In this document: piece after piece, positions 7,734 to 15,827 of the stretch
Numbering within the stretch: the first letter of the stretch is position 1
How the letters are laid out: each line of letters starts with the position of its first letter
NCBI GenBank assembly: GCA_020850535.1
Contig: JADZEM010000013.1
Location: 1-64,000, forward strand
Length of the DNA stretch: 64,000 nucleotides
Direction: 5' to 3'
Source of the DNA: Chloroflexota bacterium
GTDB lineage: Bacteria; Chloroflexota; UBA6077; JACCZL01
The notes under the pieces: model-generated
Told to the model about the DNA's origin: nothing
The model's database searches: none
What the model saw: the letters and a program-made list of their open reading frames with translations, nothing else
Position numbers and translations under genes: made by a program

Positions 7734-10463
7734 CTACGAGGTGCTCGGGGTGAGACGCTGGGTCGATTCGGCGTTGGCCTCGATGTCGGCGCGGTCCATC
7801 CAGAGCGGGTGGTACCGCCCGGCCAGCCAGTCGGCAAACTGGTCGGCGTAGTGTGCGCTGGCCGGGTTGCCGGAGTTGCCGGCCGTGTTGACGCCCCAGG
7901 TCTCGCCGGCCGGGCTCAGGTCGGCCAGGAAACGGTAGTGCGGGCCGCCCGTCGTCCAGAAGCGGTCGCGGATGGCGTAGCTGTTCTGGTTCAGCACGCC
8001 GTTGCCGCCCGGGCACGGCTTCGGCCCGATATCGAACAGCGCGGCGAAGATCGGGCGGCCAGCCGAGAGCGCGTGCGTCAGCTTGAGCGGGTGGAGGCGG
8101 CCCCAGGTCCACTGACGCCAGTCAGCGCCGAGGTTGGCGCGCAGCCAGCCGAGGGCTTCACGCATCGTTGATCGAACAAGGACGCTCACCGCCCGACCCG
8201 GTCGAGCCGCCGGGCCTGTGCGCGGGAGACGGGGAGCAACGACAGTCTCGTGTGCCTCCCCCGCTCCCTGTGCGCGGGATCGGGCAGCAACGTCATCGGC
8301 GTCGAGCCAGCCGAAGTCGCCCGCCACCAGCAGATCACGCGCGATCGAGCCGGACGCGCCCGCCATCGGCCCGAGCAGGTGCTTCGGGAAGCGGACGGCG
8401 GCGACCCGCTCGCACCAGCGCCACCAGAAGACGTTGAACAGCGAGGCCGCCACGCTCCCCAGCGTGAATTCGGCGTTCCATCGACGGAGCAACGTCGCTG
8501 CCCGGGCAAGGTCGTCAGCCTCAGGGCCAGAGTCGCCGGCCCCGCGAGCCAGCAGATCCGCCAGCGGACCCTTCAGCTCGGCGGCGCGCTCCGAGTAGAC
8601 GTCGTTGTGCATCGCCCCCATGTCGGCGAGGCTCATCGGGGCGGCCAGCAGGCCATCGCCGTCCAACACGGCGCGCATCCGCCGGCCCCGGTAGCCGTCA
8701 CCGTATGAGCCGTAGAGCGGCAGATCGCTGCCGTGGGGGTGCGGGCGCTGGTTCGACGAGCCGATCCAGCCACGCTCGGGGTCGGTCTCGGCAGGCAGCG
8801 TCTCGAAGGGCACCGGCTCCTGCCAACGGTCGTCCGGGTTGGCCGGCGAGCGGTAGCCGCGCACCTGCCGGCCCCGCACCGGGAACCGCCCGCGCATCTG
8901 GTAGCCGATGTGCCCCTGCGTGTCTGCGAAGCCGGGATTCTGGCCGGAGAACTGCCAGGCCGCGTGTGTCGCGCGGGCTTCGGCCGCCGTCTGCGCGCGG
9001 TTCAGCTCCAGGCCGCTGGTGATGCAGTCGCGCGGGTCCAGCCCGACCCACCGCAGGGCCAGCGGCGCATCGCCGTCAGGGGCCACGCTCGGGATCAGGT
9101 GGTTGACCAACGGGCCGCGCGGCCCCGTCCGCACGGTGAGGTGAACCGGGCCTGCCCCTCGGACCTGAATCGTCTCCTGGCGCGAGTCGAGCGTGGCCCA
9201 GCCGTCGCCCTCGCGGATCTCGTCGGCGTTCGCGGGGTTCCGCTCCTCGGCATAGAGGTCGCGGTTGGACGAGACGTTGTTGGTCAGGCCCCAGGCGACG
9301 CCGCGCGTGCGCCCGTTGTGCACCAGCGGCATACCCACGTCGGCAATCCCGATCACGTCCAGGTCGCCACCGACGAGATGGACCTCGTAGCGGGTGGAGG
9401 GCTGGTAGTAGGGGACGTGGCCGTCGCTGGCCAGCAGCGGCGCGCCGCTCGCAGAGCGTTTCGAGCCGATAGCCCACTGGTTGCTGCCCTGCGGCGGCAC
9501 GTCGCCGTCCCAGGCAGATGGAAGGCCCTCAGCCCCCGGCCGCTGCGCGGCGCAACTATCGACTGCGTCGATATCCCTCTCCCTGTGCGCGGGCGAGGGG
9601 GAGATGGCTCCCCCTCGCCCGCGCACAGGCCCGGCGGCCCGACTGGGTCGGGGGGTGGGGACCTCCCCGGTCCGGGGGCTGACGGCCTCCCGTCGTGACG
9701 GGAACGGCGGCAGGATCGTCTCCTCGGGCGCTTCGACGGTCAGGAACCGCGTCGCCAGGTCCGGCGGCAGCAGCCGCTCGGCAGCCTCGCCGATCACGAC
9801 GTTCTCGATGCGCCCGCTGAACTGCCACAGCGAAGCCCGCGCGATGGTGACGGTATCGATGGCACGCCAGGGAGCCGGCCGGATACCCAACACGTCGAAC
9901 TCGATGGGCAGACGGTCGCCGAACGCCACGATGGCCGCATTGACGCCAGCAGCGTACGCTTCCAGGATCGCCCGCGTCAGAGCAGGGTGCTCGGCATGCT
10001 CGGCCTCGGCGATCCGGTCGAACCGGAGCGTCCTGGCGGCCCGGTCCGAGGCCAGCGCCGCTGGCCCCAGCACCTCGGCCAGCGCGCCGTAGGCCCAGCG
10101 CCGCCGGTATTCGAGCTGCCAGAGCCGATCCTGTGCCACGACGAATCCCAGGCCGGCGTAGGCGTCTCGCTCCGATTGTGCGAAGACGTGCGGGATGCCG
10201 TGGCGGTCGCGGACGATCTCGACCGCCCCGCGAACCGCGGCAGCCAGCGCACCGGTCGTCCGCGGCAGGCGTGTCGCCAGCTCCTGACGAATCAGCCGGC
10301 GGAGCGCCGGCGGGGACATCCCCTCCTGCGCGGCAAACGTCGTCAGCGAACGGTCGCTCCGAAGCGCCGTCACCACCAGTTGCCGGCGCGCATCCGCCGA
10401 CCCACCCCGCACCCGGCCTCGCGACTCGGCGCTCACCACGTTCGCAACCCTCCCGGCAGGCAC
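7734..10463 (-). CDS. Penicillin-acylase-family N-terminal nucleophile hydrolase with in-frame repeat insertions
   Basis: The 909-residue product is a precursor of the penicillin/cephalosporin acylase family. The alpha-subunit region begins VEIVRDRHGIPHVFA and continues with a GFVVAQDRLWQLEYRRR motif. The beta-subunit nucleophile is Ser327 in GSNQWAIG, exposed after autocleavage. The family cleaves amide bonds of penicillins, acyl-homoserine lactones or related amides. Just before Ser327 lies about 55 residues of Pro/Arg-rich sequence encoded by a palindromic repeat (9524-9687), and a second related stretch falls near 8195-8290. No signal peptide is evident. The start is uncertain: GTG 10463 gives the longest product, and ATG 10319 is an alternative. 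Confidence 0.85.
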   Translation of the reverse strand: MPAGRVANVVSAESRGRVRGGSADARRQLVVTALRSDRSLTTFAAQEGMSPPALRRLIRQELATRLPRTTGALAAAVRGAVEIVRDRHGIPHVFAQSERDAYAGLGFVVAQDRLWQLEYRRRWAYGALAEVLGPAALASDRAARTLRFDRIAEAEHAEHPALTRAILEAYAAGVNAAIVAFGDRLPIEFDVLGIRPAPWRAIDTVTIARASLWQFSGRIENVVIGEAAERLLPPDLATRFLTVEAPEETILPPFPSRREAVSPRTGEVPTPRPSRAAGPVRGRGGAISPSPAHRERDIDAVDSCAAQRPGAEGLPSAWDGDVPPQGSNQWAIGSKRSASGAPLLASDGHVPYYQPSTRYEVHLVGGDLDVIGIADVGMPLVHNGRTRGVAWGLTNNVSSNRDLYAEERNPANADEIREGDGWATLDSRQETIQVRGAGPVHLTVRTGPRGPLVNHLIPSVAPDGDAPLALRWVGLDPRDCITSGLELNRAQTAAEARATHAAWQFSGQNPGFADTQGHIGYQMRGRFPVRGRQVRGYRSPANPDDRWQEPVPFETLPAETDPERGWIGSSNQRPHPHGSDLPLYGSYGDGYRGRRMRAVLDGDGLLAAPMSLADMGAMHNDVYSERAAELKGPLADLLARGAGDSGPEADDLARAATLLRRWNAEFTLGSVAASLFNVFWWRWCERVAAVRFPKHLLGPMAGASGSIARDLLVAGDFGWLDADDVAARSRAQGAGEAHETVVAPRLPRTGPAARPGRAVSVLVRSTMREALGWLRANLGADWRQWTWGRLHPLKLTHALSAGRPIFAALFDIGPKPCPGGNGVLNQNSYAIRDRFWTTGGPHYRFLADLSPAGETWGVNTAGNSGNPASAHYADQFADWLAGRYHPLWMDRADIEANAESTQRLTPSTS
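8195..8290. repeat. Degenerate CTGTGCGCGGG palindromic repeat inside the acylase gene
   Basis: Two inverted or direct copies of CTGTGCGCGGG flank a segment here, and the sequence resembles the repeats at 9524-9687 and 24649-24793. It is read in frame as about 30 extra residues in the beta subunit. The boundaries are approximate. Confidence 0.45.
9524..9687. repeat. Palindromic repeat element inserted in frame in the acylase gene
   Basis: The ends GGCCCTCAGCCCCCGG and CCGGGGGCTGACGGCC are inverted repeats, and the interior carries CCCTGTGCGCGGGCGAGG with its complement. The same element occurs outside genes at 24649-24793. In the acylase it encodes a Pro/Arg/Ser-rich segment immediately before the catalytic Ser, where the family's excised spacer peptide lies, so it may be tolerated because it is removed on maturation. 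Confidence 0.7.
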
Positions 10464-10998
10464 GTCATCCGCACGAAGCAGACGACGGCAGGGTAGCCTC
10501 GCCCCGCGAGGGTGTCAAACGACGACTCCGGCAGCCGTCACCGCGCCAGATGACGGCCGCCAGGGCGGGTCCGGGACGGGTCCAGGGCGCGAGACACGCC
10601 TTACCGCAGCCGAAAGTGTCCAGAGCAGGAATTTCGAGAGGGAAAGGTTTCCAAATGGTTGTGAAATGGTTGAGATTCCCGGTTTCGTCAAGACACCAGA
10701 TGCGCACAAAAGCGCGACGCAAGAAGGAGATAGCGACTCAAATCTTAACAGATGATTGATTGTATGCGCCTAGAACGATGGTCTCGTTGCAAAAGTGACG
10801 GCTCACGCGGCAAATCGCCGGCGATCTTCGCGAATATTGCGTCAAATCACCCTATTTCACTCACTATTTCGCAACGGTGTGGACGGGTTATGCAACAGTG
10901 ACATACAATCGCCGTGCGGGGCGGTCGCCCGCAATCGTCACACAGATGAACGAGTTCGTCCTCATCCATCTGTGGTCTAGTCTGAGGAGTTTGGACGC
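10464..10998. other. Relatively AT-rich gene-free region
   Basis: The stretch from about 10600 to 10980 is visibly richer in A and T than the rest of the window. It holds A-rich runs and short dyads (for example GGAAAGGTTTCC near 10640) but no convincing reading frame. It lies between the acylase start and a small secreted-peptide gene, so it may contain promoters or a small RNA. I recognise no known RNA family. Confidence 0.5.
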
Positions 10999-11151
10999 AT
11001 GCTTCGGAAGCGGAATCTCATCGCTCTGCTCATGGCTGCCATGCTGTCGCTCGGGACCATCGGCGTCGCCTTCGCCGACGACTCGGGCGCCGATCGCACC
11101 CCGGATGCTCCTGGTACCATCACCGCCATCGAGCGGGACGCGGCTTACTAA
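10999..11151 (+). CDS. Small secreted peptide, 50 residues
   Basis: The 50-residue reading frame starts MLRKRNLIALLMAAMLSLG and has a textbook signal peptide: basic N-region, hydrophobic core, and a VAFA cleavage site before about residue 27. The mature peptide would be only ~24 residues, acidic at the start (DDSGADRTPDAPG) and ending in TAIERDAAY. GAGGAG lies 9 bases upstream of the ATG, and GC-rich dyads including a likely terminator (11214-11250) follow. I do not recognise the family. It could be a small exported signal or cell-envelope peptide. The clear start, signal peptide and terminator make it likely real. Confidence 0.65.
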   Translation: MLRKRNLIALLMAAMLSLGTIGVAFADDSGADRTPDAPGTITAIERDAAY

Positions 11152-11213
11152 GTCGCCCACACGAGCGCCGCTGCCGCAGCCTACGGCAGGCTAGCGCTCG
11201 TCGCGACTCCATC

Positions 11214-11250
11214 AACGCGGCGTTGCTCAAGCGAGCAGCGCCGCGTTTTC
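11214..11250 (+). terminator. Probable intrinsic terminator after the small peptide gene
   Basis: The arms AACGCGGCGTTGCTC and GAGCAGCGCCGCGTT pair around a short AAGC loop and are followed by TTCG. The hairpin lies about 60 bases after the stop of the 50-residue gene. The T-run is poor, so the call rests on the stem. Confidence 0.6.
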
Positions 11251-11370
11251 GCGTCCTGGCTGGTGGCTGATTCCAGCGGCGTTGTCGCAGATCGGCAGCC
11301 TCGGGCCGTGACGTCGCTGCCCTCACGCCAGCCCGGCCCCGTGACACCGGGACGACCACACCGCCATCCG

Positions 11371-13188
11371 TCATGGTGGCGTCAGGCGGAACCGCACCAG
11401 CATGGGGTCGTGGTCGCTGGGTGCGCCGACGATCTCGGCGTTCCCATGCACCACGTCCACGTCGAGCACCGTCCCCAGCAGCGCCGGACTGGCGAGGATG
11501 TGGTCGATGGCCTCGGCCTGGCCGCCGAAGACGTAGCTGTACTGCTCATCCTCCGGCAACGTCGTGATGAGGTCCGCCAGGAGGCCGCCCGTGAGGTGCG
11601 CCAGCGTCTCTGAATCCGGGGTGTCGTTCAGGTCGCCCAGCACCAGCAGCAGCGCTTGCGGATCAGCAGCCAGCAGCTCGGCGGCAAAGGCATGGACCTC
11701 GCGGGCCTGGGCCTGCCGCCGGGTGTCGGTGGGGGAGCCGGGCGGCTGGAACCGGCCGAGGCGCGGCTGGCTGCCGCGCTTCGAGGCGAAGTGGCACCCG
11801 ACCACGAACAGCCGCCGACCGTTGAAGGTCAGCTCGGCGGCCAGCGGCTTGCGACTCTCGGTCCAGGCCGGGCTGGCTGGGGCCACCCGCCCCGGGCTGA
11901 TCGAGAGGTGCGGGCCATCGGCATCGGGCACGACGGCCACGGGTGTGACAGCATCCCCGCCCGGCCGCTCGACGAACGCCAATCCACGGTCCGCCCGCAC
12001 CAGCACCCCGATCCGGATGTTCGCGCCCGGCTCGCCGCCGTCCAGGTTGTTCTCCGGCGCGATCTCTCGGTAGGTGTAGGCCGGGCCGCCGGCCGCCAGG
12101 ATCGCGTCGGTCAGCACGCGGCCGGTCCGCCCTGCGCCGACCGTGCCATCGTCAGCCGCGCCGCTGTCGTCCTGGATCTCCTGCACCACCACGAGATCCG
12201 GCGCGGCCAGCCGCGTCACGACCGTTTCGGCGAGGCGGGTCAGTTTGGCCGGCCGCTCGCGCGGGCTGACGTTCTCGACGTTGAAGGTCGCCACCGCGAG
12301 GACGGACGGATCGGTCATCGGCTCGTTGCTGGCCGCTTCCGGGCCGATCCCGCCGAGGATCAGCGACGGCAGCGTCTCGGTGCGGATGCGGTAGCCGCCG
12401 AAGGCGTAGTCTACGATGCCGACCGTCTGCCCCGGCAGGCGATCCCCGACGCTGGCCGGCGGCACCCGCACAGCGCCGTCCACCAGCACCAGGCTCGGAG
12501 CGGCCTCGCCGGGCGGCGGCGCGAGCAGGCCGCCGCGCACCGTCCGCCGCGGCACGCCAGTCCCCTCGTCTGGCAGGACCGGCAGCTCGCCGGGACCGCC
12601 GCGCGGCCCGACCACGATGGCATCGTCGATCTGGACGCGCATCCCCTCCAGGCTCTCGAAGAAGTCGAGGGTGCTCGCGTCTGGCGCGTACAGGCCGGCC
12701 TGCTCGACATCGCCACTGACACCCTCGGCCACCACCTGCGCGGGGGCGCTCCGGCCGCGTGGTCCCAGGAGGACGGGCGACGGCAGCGGCTGCCCGGACG
12801 CCACTACGGAGACGGTCGGCCCGACGATCTCCGTCACCGACAGGTTGTTCTCGTCATCCCCCGGCCGGAATTCACGGATCTGCCCGGAGACCAGGACGCT
12901 GTCGCCCACCGAGACGGCTGCCGCACTCCGCGTGAAGACGAACACGGCGTCCGAGGTGTCCGGCCGGCCATCGCCCTCGGCGTCCTGCAGCGAGAAGCCG
13001 TTGTTCCGCACCGCCGTGACGATGCCCGGCACGCCCTCCACCAGCCGCCCGGCCAGCGGCGAGACGTGCGCCGCACCCTGGATCTCGAACACCCGCACTC
13101 TGGCCGACCGCGGCTGTGGCGCCGCCGCCAGCAGGAGGGCGCTCAGGAGCGCGAGCGCCAACCACGCTTGACGAGAACGTAGACGCAT
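11371..13188 (-). CDS. Secreted endonuclease/exonuclease/phosphatase-family protein (ExeM/NucH-like)
   Basis: The 605-residue product begins with a signal peptide (MRLRSRQAWLALALLSALLL then AAAPQPRSA). An OB-like N-terminal region (residues ~35-270, with FEIQG and VPGIVTAV) resembles that of extracellular nucleases of the ExeM/NucH type. A C-terminal EEP domain has FNVENVSP, the metal-binding Glu in VVQEIQDD, GCHFASKRG, GDLNDTPDSE and the catalytic SDHDPM. It is probably an exported DNase or phosphodiesterase. The frame is open further upstream but only through the mobile repeat at 13281-13494, so the internal ATG at 13188 is preferred. The ATG at 13200 is an alternative. No clear Shine-Dalgarno is visible. 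Confidence 0.8.
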   Translation of the reverse strand: MRLRSRQAWLALALLSALLLAAAPQPRSARVRVFEIQGAAHVSPLAGRLVEGVPGIVTAVRNNGFSLQDAEGDGRPDTSDAVFVFTRSAAAVSVGDSVLVSGQIREFRPGDDENNLSVTEIVGPTVSVVASGQPLPSPVLLGPRGRSAPAQVVAEGVSGDVEQAGLYAPDASTLDFFESLEGMRVQIDDAIVVGPRGGPGELPVLPDEGTGVPRRTVRGGLLAPPPGEAAPSLVLVDGAVRVPPASVGDRLPGQTVGIVDYAFGGYRIRTETLPSLILGGIGPEAASNEPMTDPSVLAVATFNVENVSPRERPAKLTRLAETVVTRLAAPDLVVVQEIQDDSGAADDGTVGAGRTGRVLTDAILAAGGPAYTYREIAPENNLDGGEPGANIRIGVLVRADRGLAFVERPGGDAVTPVAVVPDADGPHLSISPGRVAPASPAWTESRKPLAAELTFNGRRLFVVGCHFASKRGSQPRLGRFQPPGSPTDTRRQAQAREVHAFAAELLAADPQALLLVLGDLNDTPDSETLAHLTGGLLADLITTLPEDEQYSYVFGGQAEAIDHILASPALLGTVLDVDVVHGNAEIVGAPSDHDPMLVRFRLTPP

Positions 13189-13280
13189 GGCGCGTATCAT
13201 ACGTGCAATCCACATATGCATATGGCAGGAACGGCCAGCAGCCCGCGACGCACAGCCTGACTGCATCCGTCCTGCCGTCT

Positions 13281-13494
13281 CGGGGCGATTGCACGTTCGG
13301 CGAGTCGTGCGTCGTCGGGGCTTGAAAGCCCCGCCTACCATCCTGCAGTCGCTTCGCGACGCTCCAGGCTCACCAGTCCCTGCCGTTCCCGGCGTCCGTC
13401 GCGCAGCGACGGAATGACTGTAGGCGGGGGTTTCAACCCCCGACTGCGCGTTGCATGGCGTTGCGGGAACGTCAACGAACATGCAATCGCCCTG
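13281..13494 (+). mobile_element. MITE-like element C (214 bp) with 10-bp target duplication
   Basis: This is a single copy with ends CGGGGCGATTGCACGTT and AACATGCAATCGCCCTG. It is flanked by a perfect 10-bp direct repeat CCTGCCGTCT at 13271-13280 and 13495-13504, the clearest evidence in the window that this family transposes. It carries the same inner hairpins (GGGGCTTGAAAGCCCC and GGGGGTTTCAACCCCC). It sits upstream of the nuclease gene. Confidence 0.9.
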
Positions 13495-13601
13495 CCTGCC
13501 GTCTCGGGCGCAACGAGGTCAGCCGGCCGGCCGGGCTATGATGCCCCCTGCGACGCCCGTCCACTACCTGCCCCACTACCTGCCAATGACGGAGGGAGCC
13601 G

Positions 13602-14087
13602 ATGGCAGTCCAGGAACCAGCGCCGGCCCAGCCCGCGCCTCAGACGCCGATCCTCAAGCTCGGCGAATTGATGGCCAACCTTGACGAGATCATCGCGCGG
13701 CACGGCGAGCCGCCATGGGTCGAGCCGCTCGTCATGACCGACGATATCCAGGCGTTCGTGATCTGCCACCCGCCCGGCCAGCCGAACGACACCCACTACC
13801 ACCAGCATGACGAGTGGTGGGTCGTCCTCAAAGGCGAGATCGACTGGTGGATCGAGAACGGCCACGAGGACGAGCCGATCCACGCCAGGGCCGGCGACTT
13901 CGTGTTCGCCCCCAAGTACCACTGGCACCACATCGAGCCAGTCGGCAGCGAGCCAACCATTCGCCTCGGCATCAAGGAGCCGAGCGAGTTTCACCGCTAC
14001 GACCGCCCTGGCTGCCGCAAGACCCCCTGGCGGCTGCAGCCCGGCGAGACGCCCCGGACGGCCACGCCACCGCCCGGCGAGGGTTGA
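13602..14087 (+). CDS. Cupin-domain protein (3-hydroxyanthranilate dioxygenase-like)
   Basis: The 161-residue product is a single cupin. The first motif, THYHQHDEWWVVLKGE, supplies His and Glu ligands, and the second, FAPKYHWHHIEP, supplies the remaining His. The arrangement resembles 3-hydroxyanthranilate 3,4-dioxygenase and related ring-cleaving cupins, which use Fe2+. GGAGGG lies a few bases upstream of the ATG. It heads a plus-strand cluster with a VOC protein and an isochorismatase-fold protein, suggesting catabolism of an aromatic or heterocyclic compound. The exact reaction cannot be assigned. Confidence 0.75.
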   Translation: MAVQEPAPAQPAPQTPILKLGELMANLDEIIARHGEPPWVEPLVMTDDIQAFVICHPPGQPNDTHYHQHDEWWVVLKGEIDWWIENGHEDEPIHARAGDFVFAPKYHWHHIEPVGSEPTIRLGIKEPSEFHRYDRPGCRKTPWRLQPGETPRTATPPPGEG

Positions 14088-14183
14088 TCGATCTCGGCGC
14101 GGCAATCACGCAGCGCGGCAATCACGCAGCGCGGCCATGGCGCAGCGCAGCCAGCGTGCGCCGCGCCCTCAAGGAGCCTCTCC

Positions 14184-15044
14184 ATGCTCTTCGACGCCAT
14201 CGACATGGTCATCCTGCCCGTCTCGGACCTGGACGCCGCCAGCGCCCAGTTCGAGCGGCTTGGGCTGTTCGTGTCGCCGACCACCGTCAACGAGTCGCGG
14301 GCCTCGGCCTTCCGGCTGATCCCCTTCGGCGGCCCGGACAACCTGTTCTGCATCGAGCTGCTGAGCGTGGCCGATCCGAGCGCCACCACACCGTTCGTGC
14401 AGGGGTTCGGGAACGTCGCGGATCGCGGCCTCTCCCAACTGAACCTGCTGGTCTCCGACACCGATGCCGTGCTGGCCGAGCTGGGCAAGCATGGCATCTC
14501 GGCGGCCACGAAGATCGCCGGCGGCCAGGGCAAGGACCGCTACGACGTCACCATTCTGGAGCCGCTGCTGGACGCCGCCACCACGCTTGGCCTGATCCAG
14601 TACGGCCAGAGCATGGCCGAACGTCACGCCGCCTTCGCCAGCCAGGGGCGGCACACGTTCCCCGCGAAGCGACTCGACCACCTGGCGGCCGTCGCGCCGG
14701 ACCTGGACGCCTCCTGCCGCTACTGGGACGAGGTGCTCGGCGTGCCGACCGTCGGCGAGGTCGTCTCGCCGGTGATCGTGGTGCGGCAGGTGAAGATCGG
14801 GGATGCCATCTTCGAGCTGCTCGGGCCGTCCAGCCCGGACAGCCCGATCCGCCAGCGTCCGCCCGGCCTCGGCAGCTCCGTCTCGCTGGAAGTACCCGAC
14901 CTGCACGCGGCCATCGCGCAGGCCCGCGCCGCCGGCTTCGACGTGCCAGACCACCGCATCGGCACCCTGCCGGGCACCATCGTGACCCAGATCTCGGCGG
15001 ACCAGTTGAGCGGCCTGACGATGCAGCTGCTCCAGTACGTGTAA
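14184..15044 (+). CDS. Two-domain VOC (glyoxalase/dioxygenase-fold) protein
   Basis: The 286-residue product contains two vicinal-oxygen-chelate modules. The first (residues ~1-120) starts with DMVILPVSDLDAASAQFERL. The second (~155-280) starts with LDHLAAVAPDLDASCRYWDE and ends with a VTQISADQLSGLTMQLLQ strand. The fold supports metal-dependent isomerases, dioxygenases and glyoxalases. It lies between the cupin gene and the isochorismatase-fold gene, with 13 bases to the latter, so the three are probably one operon. Confidence 0.8.
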   Translation: MLFDAIDMVILPVSDLDAASAQFERLGLFVSPTTVNESRASAFRLIPFGGPDNLFCIELLSVADPSATTPFVQGFGNVADRGLSQLNLLVSDTDAVLAELGKHGISAATKIAGGQGKDRYDVTILEPLLDAATTLGLIQYGQSMAERHAAFASQGRHTFPAKRLDHLAAVAPDLDASCRYWDEVLGVPTVGEVVSPVIVVRQVKIGDAIFELLGPSSPDSPIRQRPPGLGSSVSLEVPDLHAAIAQARAAGFDVPDHRIGTLPGTIVTQISADQLSGLTMQLLQYV

Positions 15045-15057
15045 CAGGACGGCCACT

Positions 15058-15669
15058 ATGACCACCGCTGCCGAGCGCATCGACCCGACGACGACGGCGC
15101 TCATCGCCTACGACGTCTGCAAGCGCATCCTGACTCCCCCGGACCCCGCAGCCCGCGAGCGCATGCGCCCGCACCTCGAATCGTGGGCCGTGCTCATCAA
15201 CAGTTGCCGCGAGATGGGCATTCCGATCATCTACACCACGCCCGTCAGCCGCGCGAACGGCGACGACGTGGTGATGCTGCCGACCGACCTGAGCGCCGAG
15301 ACCGGCACCCCGCCGCTCACCAACACGGTGGAGGGGTCAGAAGACTCCGAGTTCCCGGACAGCATCGCCCCGAAGGCCGGCGACTACGTCTTCCTGAAGC
15401 GCCGCCCGAGCGCGTTCTACGGCACCGGCGTGGCCGAGCTGCTGCGAATGCTCCGCAAGAACACCATCATCATCGGCGGCGGCGGCTCCAACCGGGGCGT
15501 CGAGACGAGCGTCCGCGAGGCGTTCAACATGGACCTGATGGCCGTGGTGGTGCGCGAGGTCTGCTACGGCGGCAACAAGGAAGCCCACGAGTGGGCCATG
15601 AACGTCGCGATGAAGATGTTCGGGCGGATTCGGACGCTGGAGCAGACGCTGGCGATGCTCCGAGGCTAA
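15058..15669 (+). CDS. Isochorismatase-fold protein lacking the catalytic Cys
   Basis: The 203-residue product has the cysteine-hydrolase (isochorismatase/nicotinamidase) fold. Asp19 in ALIAYDVCKR and Lys114 in FLKRRPSAFYGTG match two members of the catalytic triad. The third position, normally Cys in a TxxCVxxT motif, reads SNRGVETSVREA, with Gly147 where the nucleophile belongs. The enzyme may therefore be non-hydrolytic, use another residue, or act as an isochorismatase-type lyase, since some family members lack the Cys. It is the last gene of the cupin-VOC cluster. Confidence 0.8.
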   Translation: MTTAAERIDPTTTALIAYDVCKRILTPPDPAARERMRPHLESWAVLINSCREMGIPIIYTTPVSRANGDDVVMLPTDLSAETGTPPLTNTVEGSEDSEFPDSIAPKAGDYVFLKRRPSAFYGTGVAELLRMLRKNTIIIGGGGSNRGVETSVREAFNMDLMAVVVREVCYGGNKEAHEWAMNVAMKMFGRIRTLEQTLAMLRG

Positions 15670-15695
15670 GCGCGTCTCGCAGGTGGAGAGACGCT

Positions 15696-15723
15696 GTAGC
15701 GCGAGGGCTTTCCCCCGCGCTAC
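15696..15723 (+). terminator. Hairpin after the cupin-VOC-hydrolase cluster
   Basis: GTAGCGCG and CGCGCTAC form an inverted repeat 27 bases after the stop codon, and another short dyad (GCGTCTC/GAGACGC) lies between. No T-run follows, so termination here is plausible rather than certain. Confidence 0.4.
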
Positions 15724-15749
15724 GGACGCACCCGCGCCATCATGCAAAA

Positions 15750-15781
15750 GGGGCCTCGTCTGAGATCTCAGACGAGGCCCC
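15750..15781 (-). terminator. Intrinsic terminator downstream of infC
   Basis: A perfect 32-bp palindrome with arms GGGGCCTCGTCTGAGA is bordered on the plus strand by AAAA. Read on the minus strand the stem is therefore followed by TTTT, the layout of a rho-independent terminator for infC. It could also stop plus-strand transcripts. Confidence 0.85.
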
Positions 15782-15827
15782 CGCCGGTTCTGCCGTGCGC
15801 GAGCGCCGACCGCCCGCGCATCTACCG

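Noticed and set aside
13189-13482. N-terminal extension of the secreted nuclease
   Set aside because: The extra ~98 residues read through MITE-like element C, and a signal peptide starts at ATG 13188.
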